A stretch of DNA of 52,471 nt, taken from NCBI GenBank assembly GCA_900319485.1, contig ONOQ01000012.1, forward strand, positions 1 to 52,471. The letters are read 5' to 3'. Of the stretch, positions 23,957 to 32,607 are shown piece by piece. This DNA is from an uncultured Bacteroidales bacterium (GTDB taxonomy: Bacteria; Bacteroidota; Bacteroidia; Bacteroidales; UBA932). The notes below the pieces were generated by a model. That model was not told where the DNA came from. It saw nothing but the letters and a program-made list of their open reading frames with translations, and did no database searches. The translations under genes were made by a program, and so were the position numbers. Positions within the stretch are counted from its first letter, which is position 1; each line of letters starts with the position of its first letter.

Positions 23957-24835
23957 ATGTCAAACGTACTCAGGGAGGTAACACCCATCACTGACAGGGA
24001 CTGTTTTTACATTGTGGAGCGCCACAAGAGCGAGTTCCTTTACCCCATTCATTCGCATAAGGAATTCGAACTCAATTTCATAGAAAACGGCAAAGGAGTA
24101 AAGCGTGTGGTGGGTGACAGCATTGAGGAAATTGGTGATCTGGAACTTACGCTGGTAACCGGAGACGGACTGGAACACGCCTGGGAACAGGGAAACTGCA
24201 CATCGGCCGATATCCGTGAGATCACCATCCAGTTTTCCGATACCCTTCTTGACGAACGCCTCCTCGGACGCAATCAGTTCGCGTCCATAAAACGGATGTT
24301 CGAGAGCGCCCGGCACGGCGTCACTTTCTCGCTCACGGCCATCGCAAAAGTGTACAATCTTCTGGATACCCTGCCTTCCCTTGAGGAGCGCTTTGACCAG
24401 TTCCTCAACATGCTCAAGATCCTCAATGAACTCTCCCAGGACAAGGGCGCAAGGATACTCGCTTCCACCTCTTTCGCAAACACAAGGCAGGGGAGTGAAA
24501 GCCGCCGCGTGTTGAAGGTGAAGGATTATATATCAGAACATTACGCAGATGATTTACGCCTTGAGGACCTTGCCGCAATGGTGGGAATGGCGCCCAGTGC
24601 GTTCAGCCGTTTCTTCAAGCAGCACACCACCAGGAACCTGATGGATTACATAATTGACGTGAGGCTGGGGAAGGCCGCCCGTATGCTGGTGGATACCACC
24701 ACGGGAATCAGTGAAATCTGCTACGCCTGCGGCTTCAACAACCTCTCCAATTTCAACCGCGCGTTCAAGAACCGCCGCGGCTACACTCCCCGTGATTTCA
24801 GGGCGCTCTTCACCAAAAACAGGGTCTTTGTGTAG
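23957..24835 (+). CDS. AraC-family regulator of the mannan PUL
   Basis: This 292-residue regulator has an N-terminal cupin (HSHKEFELNFIENGKG, residues about 31-46, the sugar-binding barrel) and a C-terminal double helix-turn-helix (LRLEDLAAMVGMAPSAFSRF, then ISEICYACGFNNLSNFNRAF and GYTPRDFR). It lies just upstream of, and points toward, the PUL, so it is the likely activator. There is no periplasmic sensor: it must detect a cytoplasmic sugar, unlike PULs run by hybrid two-component systems or SusR. The inducer, perhaps mannobiose or mannosylglucose, is a guess. Confidence 0.88.
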   Translation: MSNVLREVTPITDRDCFYIVERHKSEFLYPIHSHKEFELNFIENGKGVKRVVGDSIEEIGDLELTLVTGDGLEHAWEQGNCTSADIREITIQFSDTLLDERLLGRNQFASIKRMFESARHGVTFSLTAIAKVYNLLDTLPSLEERFDQFLNMLKILNELSQDKGARILASTSFANTRQGSESRRVLKVKDYISEHYADDLRLEDLAAMVGMAPSAFSRFFKQHTTRNLMDYIIDVRLGKAARMLVDTTTGISEICYACGFNNLSNFNRAFKNRRGYTPRDFRALFTKNRVFV

Positions 24836-24873
24836 CCGATGTTAAAATAGTATCAGTTTTAGATATTATTTTA

Positions 24874-24905
24874 TTTGTTCGAAATAGGCCGAAACAATAA
24901 CTTTG
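24874..24905 (+). promoter_or_regulatory. Main PUL promoter
   Basis: A -33 TTTG (24874-24877), 20-bp spacer and -7 TAACTTTG (24898-24905) lie upstream of the GH5_7 gene. No other promoter of this quality is seen within the following 22 kb on the + strand, so it probably drives a long operon. Confidence 0.65.
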
Positions 24906-24936
24906 CATCAGTAAAGTATTTATGTCGGCCAACATA

Positions 24937-26205
24937 ATGAAAATAACGCTCAAAACTCTGGTATGGGCTCTTCTTGCCCTTGCCGTATTATCGTGCTCAA
25001 AAACTCCCCGGTTCGTTACCGTCAAAGACGGCCATTTCCAGCGTGACGGAAAGCCCTACACCTACGTAGGAACCAATTTCTGGTATGGCCCCATCCTGGC
25101 TTCCGAAGGCCGCGGCGGTGACATTGAGCGCCTCCAGAGGGAACTTGACACCCTGAAAGCCCTCGGCCTTACCAATCTCCGCACCCTCGTGGGCGGAGAC
25201 GGCGCAGACGGCGTATTCTCCCGCGTGGAGCCCACCCTCCAGACCGCTCCCGGCGTGTACAACGACACCCTCCTCACGGGCCTTGACCGCTATCTTGTGG
25301 AACTTGGCAAGAGGGGAATGCAGACAGTCCTTTACATAAACAACTCCTGGGAATGGAGCGGCGGTTACGGCCAGTACCTTGAATGGGCCACCGGTGAAAG
25401 GACCCTCATCCCGCTTGTGGACGGCTACTGGCCCTTTATGCAGCAGATGCGTAAGTTCCAGGTATCGGAACCCGCCCAGGAACTCTATTTCAACCATCTC
25501 AGAAACATAGTGGGCCGCACCAACAGCATTACCGGAAAGCCTTATAAGGACGATCCCGCAATCTTTGCCTGGCAACTTGGCAACGAGCCCCGCTGCTTCT
25601 CCTCGGAAAAGGATATCCAGGACGGATTCATCGGCTGGATGACAAAGGCCGCCGCAATTGTGAAGGAACTTGACCCCAACCACCTTCTTTCCACCGGAAA
25701 CGAAGGCCTGATGGGCTCCGAGGAGGACATGGAACTTGTCAGAAGGATCAATTCCATCCCCGGCGTAGATTATATGACCATCCACATCTGGCCCTACAAC
25801 TGGGGCTGGGCAAGGGAGGAAAGCCTTGAGGAGGACCTTCCCGCGGCCATAGAGAAGACATCGGCCTATATCGGCCTTCACGCAGAACTTGCGCAGGAAC
25901 TGGGTATGCCCGTCGTCTGCGAGGAATTCGGCTTCCCCAGGGACGGATTCAAGGCCGATATGACAGCATCCACACGCGCGCGTGACGCGTTTTATAAATT
26001 TGTATTCTCTCAGGTTGGCGGAAACCTTGACGGAGCCAATTTCTGGGGCTGGAGCGGCTTTGCTGTCCCCTCACATGAGCAATGGGAAAGCGGAGACCCC
26101 TACACCGGAGACCCCGCCCAGGAGGCCCAGGGCCTTAACGGCGTTTACGTTTCGGACTCTACCGTTGGAATTATTTGCAACGCAACAAATAATCTAAACC
26201 AATAA
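24937..26205 (+). CDS. GH5_7-like endo-beta-1,4-mannanase, lipoprotein
   Basis: This 422-residue enzyme starts at MKITLKTLVWALLALAVLSC; C20 is the lipobox cysteine, so it is likely surface- or periplasm-anchored. An ATG 15 bp upstream (24922) is an alternative start. The TIM barrel has the GH5 acid/base E217 in WQLGNEPR and nucleophile E330 in CEEFGFPR, plus the HIWPYNWGW loop typical of subfamily 7 mannanases. It cleaves beta-1,4-mannan chains internally. It is the first structural gene of the PUL, 28 bp before susC. Confidence 0.88.
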   Translation: MKITLKTLVWALLALAVLSCSKTPRFVTVKDGHFQRDGKPYTYVGTNFWYGPILASEGRGGDIERLQRELDTLKALGLTNLRTLVGGDGADGVFSRVEPTLQTAPGVYNDTLLTGLDRYLVELGKRGMQTVLYINNSWEWSGGYGQYLEWATGERTLIPLVDGYWPFMQQMRKFQVSEPAQELYFNHLRNIVGRTNSITGKPYKDDPAIFAWQLGNEPRCFSSEKDIQDGFIGWMTKAAAIVKELDPNHLLSTGNEGLMGSEEDMELVRRINSIPGVDYMTIHIWPYNWGWAREESLEEDLPAAIEKTSAYIGLHAELAQELGMPVVCEEFGFPRDGFKADMTASTRARDAFYKFVFSQVGGNLDGANFWGWSGFAVPSHEQWESGDPYTGDPAQEAQGLNGVYVSDSTVGIICNATNNLNQ

Positions 26206-26232
26206 TAATATTAACCATTAACCAAAAAAAGC

Positions 26233-29200
26233 ATGAGACAAAAATTTGTGACCTTCATGCTGGCGCTCCTCGCCACAACTGCCCTGTTCGCGCAGAACAA
26301 GGTCAGCGGCACGGTGACCGACAACGTCGGCCCGGTAATTGGAGCCAGTGTCATGGAGAAGGGTACCAACAACGGTGCCATCACAGACCTGGATGGTAAC
26401 TACACCATCACCGTGCGCCCCGGCGCAACGCTGGTGTTCTCATCCATCGGTTATGCAACCCAGGAAATCGCGGTTGGCAGCCAGTCTGTCATCAACGTGG
26501 TCCTGGGAGAGGATACCCAGTTCCTGGACGAGGTAGTCGTCGTGGGATACGGTACCATGAAGAGGAGTGACCTCTCCGGCGCTTCCGTTTCCATGAAGGA
26601 GGAAGACCTGAAGGGCTCCATCATCACCAACCTGGACCAGTCCCTGCAGGGCCGCGCAGCCGGTGTTACCGCAGTGCAGACTTCAGGTGCCCCGGGTTCA
26701 TCCTCATCCATCCGCGTCCGTGGTCAGGCCACCGTCAACGCAAACGCCGAACCTCTGTACGTCATCGACGGCGTCATCGTCCAGGGCGGCGGCAACAGCG
26801 CCTCCGACTTCGGCCTGGGCGGCCTGGGCAACGGTAAAGTTTCTACCATTTCCCCTCTCGCCACCATCAACCCCGCCGATATCGTGAGCATGGAAATCCT
26901 CAAGGATGCATCGGCCACCGCCATCTACGGTGCCCAGGGTGCAAACGGCGTTGTCCTCATCACCACCAAGCACGGTAAGGCCGGAGACGCCAAGTTCTCC
27001 TATGACGGCATGTTTGCAGTGTCACGCCAGACCAAGCGCCTTGATATGATGAACCTCCGCCAGTATGCCGAATACTACAACGATATGGTTGAGCAGGGCT
27101 ATCAGCAGGCCAATGCATATTATGCCGATCCTTCCATTCTTGGCGTAGGTACCAACTGGCAGGACGAAGTTTTCCGCACAGCACTCCAGCATCAGCACCA
27201 GATTAGCGCCCAGGGCGGTTCAGAGAAGGTACAGTACTATGTGTCAGGTTCCTGGATGGACCAGCAGGGTACTATCATCGGCTCAAACTTCAATCGCCTG
27301 AGCTTCCGTACAAATGTTGACGCACAGCTCAAGGAGTGGTTCAAACTTGGTGTCAATGCCACTTATGCCATCACCAATGATGACGTAAAGCTGGCCGATG
27401 GTCAGGAAGGCGTTATCTTCTATGCCCTCACATCACTCCCTGATGTCCCCGTCTATGACATTGACGGCAATTATTCAACGGTAGTCCGCGAGGGTTATTC
27501 CACAAAGAACCCCGTTGCCATGGCAATGCTCAATGAGAACACCCTCAAACGTTCCAAACTCACCGGCAACATCTACACGGAACTCACCCCCATCAAGCAT
27601 TTTGCACTTCGTACCGAGCTAGGCTTTGACTTCTCCAACAACGAGTCCACAAGCTATAAGCCCGTCATCAATCTGGGTACCTACCAGGAGCCAGACAACC
27701 GTATGAGCAAGCAGTTCAATACCAGTACTTACTGGTCACTGAAGAACTATCTCAGCTACAACAATACGTTTGGCGGCAAACACCATGTCACTGCCATGAT
27801 AGGTCAGGAAGCCTGGGAATCCAGATGGGAATACATGCAGGCTGCTACCAAGAGCCTTCCTTCCGACGAAATCCATAACCTTTCCCTGGGTGTTGAACCT
27901 TCCGTCGGTTCCGGCTTCGGCAGCTCCGCCATGGCATCCTTCTTTACCCGTGAAACCTACAATTACGACGACCGCTATCTGGCTACTTACACATTCCGTT
28001 ACGACGGCTCGTCAAACTTCGGTCCCAAGAACCGTTGGGCAGGTTTCCATTCCTTCGCTGCCAGCTGGCGTTTCACCAACGAGAAATTCCTGAAAAACTT
28101 TGCAAGCACAATCGGCCTCAACAGCGGTAAAATCCGCGTTGGCTGGGGTCAGACAGGTAATGCAAATATCGGTTCCGGCGCTTGGGAATCCGGAATGCAG
28201 AACCTCCCTACCGGTCTTGGAGAGAGCCAGCGTCCCGCCCGTATTGCCAACACCGGCGTTCACTGGGAAAAACAGCAGCAGACCAACATCGGCCTTGACC
28301 TCAGTTTCCTTGACAACCGTATAAACCTCACCCTGGACCTTTATGACAAAGTGTCCTCCGACATGCTCATGGAGATGATTCTCCCTTCGTATATGGGTAC
28401 TCAGGGTAACGGATCCTCCGCCATGAGCGCTCCATGGGGCAACTACGGTACCATTGACAACAAGGGTATTGAGATAACTCTTGACACTCATCCCATTGAC
28501 GGCAGGAATTTTGGCTGGGATTCCAATTTCCAGATTTCCTTCAACAAGAACAAGCTTGTCGCCCTTGACGGAAGTGCCAATGCTCAGCTTGTGGGTTACG
28601 GACAGTGGAACGACACAGTGTCCGTCACTGAGATCGGCGAATCCCTGTACAACTTCTATGGCTATAAGGTCGTGGGTGTATATAAGGACTTTGACGACAT
28701 CATGAATTCCCCCAGGGCAGAGAAGTTCCCCACCAAGACCGACGACGACGGCAATCTTGTTTTTGACCGCAAGACCACCGTATGGCCCGGTGACCTCAAG
28801 TTTGAGGATGTCTCCGGCCCCGACGGCGTGCCGGATGGTGTAATCAATGAATATGACCGCACCAATATCGGTTCACCGCTTCCTATCTTTACATTCGGCT
28901 GGACCAACACTTTCCGTTACAAGAACTTTGACCTGAGCATCTTCCTCAACGGTTCCGTCGGAAACAAGATTCTCAACTACAACATGATGGGTCAGGGTTG
29001 GAACGGTCTTGTTCACATGAACAGTCCCTGGTACAACCAGCACAACCAGATTGCCGACCGCGCCCGCCTGGAGGTCATTGACCCCGAGGTTGTTTACGAC
29101 AATCCCGGAGACTGGATCTACGATGTCCATAACGTAAGGGTTGCAAACGCCGACACCAAAGTTCCGCGTCCCACAATTCAAGACCCCAACGACAACGACC

Positions 29201-29478
29201 GCCTGAGCGACCGTTACGTCGAGGACGGCTCATACCTCCGCATAAAGAATATCACCCTTGGTTACACATTCCCCAAGGCGCTGCTCTCCAAGGCAAAGAT
29301 TGACAATATCCGCCTTTATATGAACATCCAGAACGTTTACACCTTTACCAAGTACCTGGGCTATGATCCTGAAGTAGGTGCTTCCACTCAGGACGCCAAG
29401 GGCCTTACCTTCGGTGTAGATAACGGACGTTATCCTTCCCCTATGACTTGCTCCGTAGGCGTAAACATCACTTTCTAA
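26233..29478 (+). CDS. SusC/RagA-family TonB-linked outer-membrane transporter
   Basis: This 1081-residue protein has a signal peptide (to AQN, about residue 21), a carboxypeptidase-regulatory-like domain (22-100), the signature VVVVGYGTMKRSDLSGA at the start of the plug, plug motifs (LQGRAAGV, IRVRGQATVNAN, YVIDGV, DASATAIYGAQGANGVV) and a long beta-barrel ending in GVNITF. It imports oligosaccharides across the outer membrane using TonB. It is followed 18 bp later by the SusD partner. The lineage of partners predicts manno-oligosaccharides as cargo. Confidence 0.96.
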   Translation: MRQKFVTFMLALLATTALFAQNKVSGTVTDNVGPVIGASVMEKGTNNGAITDLDGNYTITVRPGATLVFSSIGYATQEIAVGSQSVINVVLGEDTQFLDEVVVVGYGTMKRSDLSGASVSMKEEDLKGSIITNLDQSLQGRAAGVTAVQTSGAPGSSSSIRVRGQATVNANAEPLYVIDGVIVQGGGNSASDFGLGGLGNGKVSTISPLATINPADIVSMEILKDASATAIYGAQGANGVVLITTKHGKAGDAKFSYDGMFAVSRQTKRLDMMNLRQYAEYYNDMVEQGYQQANAYYADPSILGVGTNWQDEVFRTALQHQHQISAQGGSEKVQYYVSGSWMDQQGTIIGSNFNRLSFRTNVDAQLKEWFKLGVNATYAITNDDVKLADGQEGVIFYALTSLPDVPVYDIDGNYSTVVREGYSTKNPVAMAMLNENTLKRSKLTGNIYTELTPIKHFALRTELGFDFSNNESTSYKPVINLGTYQEPDNRMSKQFNTSTYWSLKNYLSYNNTFGGKHHVTAMIGQEAWESRWEYMQAATKSLPSDEIHNLSLGVEPSVGSGFGSSAMASFFTRETYNYDDRYLATYTFRYDGSSNFGPKNRWAGFHSFAASWRFTNEKFLKNFASTIGLNSGKIRVGWGQTGNANIGSGAWESGMQNLPTGLGESQRPARIANTGVHWEKQQQTNIGLDLSFLDNRINLTLDLYDKVSSDMLMEMILPSYMGTQGNGSSAMSAPWGNYGTIDNKGIEITLDTHPIDGRNFGWDSNFQISFNKNKLVALDGSANAQLVGYGQWNDTVSVTEIGESLYNFYGYKVVGVYKDFDDIMNSPRAEKFPTKTDDDGNLVFDRKTTVWPGDLKFEDVSGPDGVPDGVINEYDRTNIGSPLPIFTFGWTNTFRYKNFDLSIFLNGSVGNKILNYNMMGQGWNGLVHMNSPWYNQHNQIADRARLEVIDPEVVYDNPGDWIYDVHNVRVANADTKVPRPTIQDPNDNDRLSDRYVEDGSYLRIKNITLGYTFPKALLSKAKIDNIRLYMNIQNVYTFTKYLGYDPEVGASTQDAKGLTFGVDNGRYPSPMTCSVGVNITF

Positions 29479-29496
29479 ACTATGGAGGATATGCAA

Positions 29497-31284
29497 ATGA
29501 AAAATGTATTGAAATATATGATTCTTGCCGGTGTAATGGCATTTGCCCTCACATCCTGCGAGAAATTCCTGGACCGCCCTTCAGAGTCCAGCTATACAAC
29601 CTTGCAATACTACAAGAACGATTCTCAGGTAGAAGCAGGCGTGAATTTCCTGTACAACTCTCCCTGGTATGACATTATCCGTTTCTACATCTATGGCTCT
29701 GAAACCATGTGCGGAAATGTTTATCAGGGCGCAAACGCCTATACTACCCTTACGGTAAACGGTACGGACCCGGACCTCAAGAACATGGCTTACTCCCTGT
29801 GGGCTGTCAACGGCCAGGCCAATACCGTTATAGACAATATCCTTACCTATGCCACAAGCGATGTTACACAGGCAACCAAAGACCGCTGCATAGGCGAAGC
29901 CCTCGCATGGAAGGCCATGGCTTACTTCATGCTTGTGAGGACATTCGGAGACGTTCCCATTGTCCATAACAACACCCAGGTGATAGGCAGCGCCACTTAC
30001 AACGAGCTTTCCAAGGTTCGTAAGGCCGATGTCTATGAGTACGTTATCCTTACCCTTGAAAAGGCGATGGAGCTCCTTCCCAAGAATGCTTATATCGGCC
30101 AGAAAAACCGCATTGACTATTATGCCGCAGAAGCCCTTCTTGCAAAGGTTTACCTTGCAAAGGCCGGCGTAAGCGGAGAACTGGACCAGGAAGACCTTAA
30201 GAAAGCCCGCGATTATGCTAAGGACGTGATTGAAAACTCCGGCCGAAGCCTTACTCCCGTTTATTCCGACATTTTCAGGATGACCCCCGACAAGTACCAG
30301 CAGACCGGCGAATGCCTGTTTACATGGCACTGGACGGCAACCAAGGAATACTGGACCGCCCAGAATTCAATCCAGTGCGATATCGGCATGACCGGCTTCT
30401 CTGAGACAGGTAACCTTTGGGGTGGATGGAAAGGCCCCAGCGTAGACCTTCTTGAAGACTTTGGCGTTTCTCCTGCAGATGATCCCACCACCCGCGTGGA
30501 TACCGACGACCGCCGCAAGGCCACCTGCATGATGTTTGGAGACTTCTATCCCTACTTCTGGACAGACCTTGGCGGATTTGACATGTATCGTTTTGCGTAT
30601 GATCCCAGCTACTATGCTTCCGGGTTTGAAAGCACCGCTGCCGAAGGCCAGTGGATGTGCAATTCCGGCGCCCAGTACGTGAAACACCTCTACGGAGACT
30701 GCTATGACCATGAACAGGCTTTCGGATATAAGCCCTGGGGTATGTACAATGCTCTTCCCACTCAGGTTTTCCGTCTTGGAGACCTCTATCTGATATATGC
30801 CGAAGCCTGCCTTCTCACAGGAGACGATGCTACAGCAAAGGAATATGTGAACAAGGTCCGTGCACGTGCAAATGCAGCTCCTCTTTCCACGGTAGATTTT
30901 AAAGCCGTCTGGAGGGAACGCCGTCTGGAACTTGCAATGGAGGGAGACCGCTGGTACGACTATGTCCGCCGCTCATATTACGACGCTCAGGCCTGCTGCG
31001 ACGAGATCCTTAAGCAGCACCGTTCATACTACGACGGCCTGAATGCGGCTTACAAGGCTTTTGTGGTGGATGAAACTACCGGAGAGTACGTTGGCCCCGG
31101 CAACGCGAAGCCCTGGGACAATTCAGGTATTGTCTACAATCCCATGGAGGAAATCAAGACTGTAACCGAAGACATGTTTGTGATGCCATTCCCTACGGAA
31201 GACGTTGTCATGAATCCCAACGTGGGCTCTGCAGCTGAGGTTATCTCTGTTGACGTGAGAAACACCTATTCTTATGACTTTTAA
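29497..31284 (+). CDS. SusD/RagB-family surface glycan-binding lipoprotein
   Basis: This 595-residue lipoprotein starts at MKNVLKYMILAGVMAFALTSC (ATG 29497), lipobox cysteine C21. Its TPR-rich SusD fold shows EALAWKAMAYFMLVRTFGDVP, EALLAKVYLAKAG, YLIYAEACLLTG and WRERRLELAMEGDRWYDYVR, all family hallmarks. It caps the SusC barrel and binds glycan at the surface. It is 595 residues long, toward the large side for SusD. It follows susC by 18 bp and precedes two further surface glycan-binding proteins. Confidence 0.95.
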   Translation: MKNVLKYMILAGVMAFALTSCEKFLDRPSESSYTTLQYYKNDSQVEAGVNFLYNSPWYDIIRFYIYGSETMCGNVYQGANAYTTLTVNGTDPDLKNMAYSLWAVNGQANTVIDNILTYATSDVTQATKDRCIGEALAWKAMAYFMLVRTFGDVPIVHNNTQVIGSATYNELSKVRKADVYEYVILTLEKAMELLPKNAYIGQKNRIDYYAAEALLAKVYLAKAGVSGELDQEDLKKARDYAKDVIENSGRSLTPVYSDIFRMTPDKYQQTGECLFTWHWTATKEYWTAQNSIQCDIGMTGFSETGNLWGGWKGPSVDLLEDFGVSPADDPTTRVDTDDRRKATCMMFGDFYPYFWTDLGGFDMYRFAYDPSYYASGFESTAAEGQWMCNSGAQYVKHLYGDCYDHEQAFGYKPWGMYNALPTQVFRLGDLYLIYAEACLLTGDDATAKEYVNKVRARANAAPLSTVDFKAVWRERRLELAMEGDRWYDYVRRSYYDAQACCDEILKQHRSYYDGLNAAYKAFVVDETTGEYVGPGNAKPWDNSGIVYNPMEEIKTVTEDMFVMPFPTEDVVMNPNVGSAAEVISVDVRNTYSYDF

Positions 31285-31296
31285 TCCCCAGCATCA

Positions 31297-32595
31297 ATGA
31301 AAGCAATGAAATTATATATAGGCAGCATCCTTGCCGGAGTCACGCTCCTTGCTTCTTGCACGGCCGTGGATTATCCGGACCGCTTCCAGTTAACTCCCGG
31401 AGTTCCTTCGGTGGACTATGTCCGTTATGCCGACAGGGACCTGATTATTGACCAGGCCGCCATGGCGGAGACCGTCTGCATTGTGGGCGAGAACCTTACA
31501 AGCGTGCATGATCTGTACTTCAATGACCAGCAGGCAATCCTTAACACAAGTTACATGACTGCCCATACCCTGATTGTCGCTGTTCCCAAGACTCTCCCTA
31601 CCGTAGAGGACAACAAGATTCACCTTATAACCCGTGACAGCACGGTTGTTCTCTATGACTTTAAAGTTCTGCCTCCGGTTCCCAAGATTTCAGGAATGTC
31701 CAACGAGTGGGCTGCTGAAGGTGAAACCGTTACGGTAAATGGATCCTATCTGTTTGCACCCCTTACCGTCCAGTTCCCCGGCGTAGATCCCATCGATATT
31801 ACAGAGGCCGGCGGTGATTCCTTTGAAGTAAAGGTTCCCGCAGGTGCAAAGCCAGGAAAAATCAAGGTTACAACCGCTTCCGGTACTGCCCAGTCCATCT
31901 TTATGTACAAGGATTCCCGCGGCATGCTGTTCGACTTCGACGGCCTTACCGGTCTTGACAACCATGGTTGGAACGGACACGCCAGCAAGGACGACGACGG
32001 ATTCGGCATCAGCGGTCGTTATTTCCAGTTTGGAGACGGCAGTGCAGTGCTGGACGGCAAATGGGAAGAAGCAAACTTCTCCTTCGTATATTGGCCCGGC
32101 ACATGGAACGACCCTGAAAACTATTGGGACGCTCCCCGTCTTACCGACGTAGGTGATTTCTCCAACTACGCTACCAAGGCTCTCAAGTTCGAGATTAATG
32201 TTCCCGCTTCCAACCCCTGGAACAACACTCCCATGATGATATGCTTCGGCGGTGTAGATCTCATTTCCTTCGGTGCCGCTACCAAGGATATTTATGGCAA
32301 TGATGTGGCCGGGCAGAACAATACCTACATGAGCGGTAACGAAGCCCCCCGCGCATTCTATATGCCTTGGGAGGCCACCGGCAGCTTCCACACCGACGGC
32401 AAGTGGATTACCGCAACCATTCCTCTGACAGATGCCAACTTGGGCTGGAACGGCGCCCCCGCCACCAAGGCCATCACTGATGACAGCTTCAGCAGCCTTT
32501 GGCTCTTTATCTGCAACGGCGGAATGGAATTCCCGGATGCAACTTGCACCCCTATCATCAGGATTGACAATATCCGTGTAGTTCCCATCAAATAA
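31297..32595 (+). CDS. Surface glycan-binding protein (SGBP-B-like)
   Basis: This 432-residue lipoprotein has a signal with LLASC (C21). Residues about 40-210 form two IPT/TIG-like immunoglobulin modules (VCIVGENLTSVHDLYFN; PKISGMSNEWAAEGETVTVNG). The C-terminal half (LFDFDGLTGLDNHGW ... IIRIDNIRVVPIK) is a jelly-roll resembling the SGBP_B xyloglucan-binding domain family. Such proteins hold polysaccharide at the cell surface. It lies 12 bp after susD. The ligand cannot be told from sequence; mannan or xyloglucan are both possible. Confidence 0.8.
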   Translation: MKAMKLYIGSILAGVTLLASCTAVDYPDRFQLTPGVPSVDYVRYADRDLIIDQAAMAETVCIVGENLTSVHDLYFNDQQAILNTSYMTAHTLIVAVPKTLPTVEDNKIHLITRDSTVVLYDFKVLPPVPKISGMSNEWAAEGETVTVNGSYLFAPLTVQFPGVDPIDITEAGGDSFEVKVPAGAKPGKIKVTTASGTAQSIFMYKDSRGMLFDFDGLTGLDNHGWNGHASKDDDGFGISGRYFQFGDGSAVLDGKWEEANFSFVYWPGTWNDPENYWDAPRLTDVGDFSNYATKALKFEINVPASNPWNNTPMMICFGGVDLISFGAATKDIYGNDVAGQNNTYMSGNEAPRAFYMPWEATGSFHTDGKWITATIPLTDANLGWNGAPATKAITDDSFSSLWLFICNGGMEFPDATCTPIIRIDNIRVVPIK

Positions 32596-32607
32596 TCTGA
32601 AGTGCTT

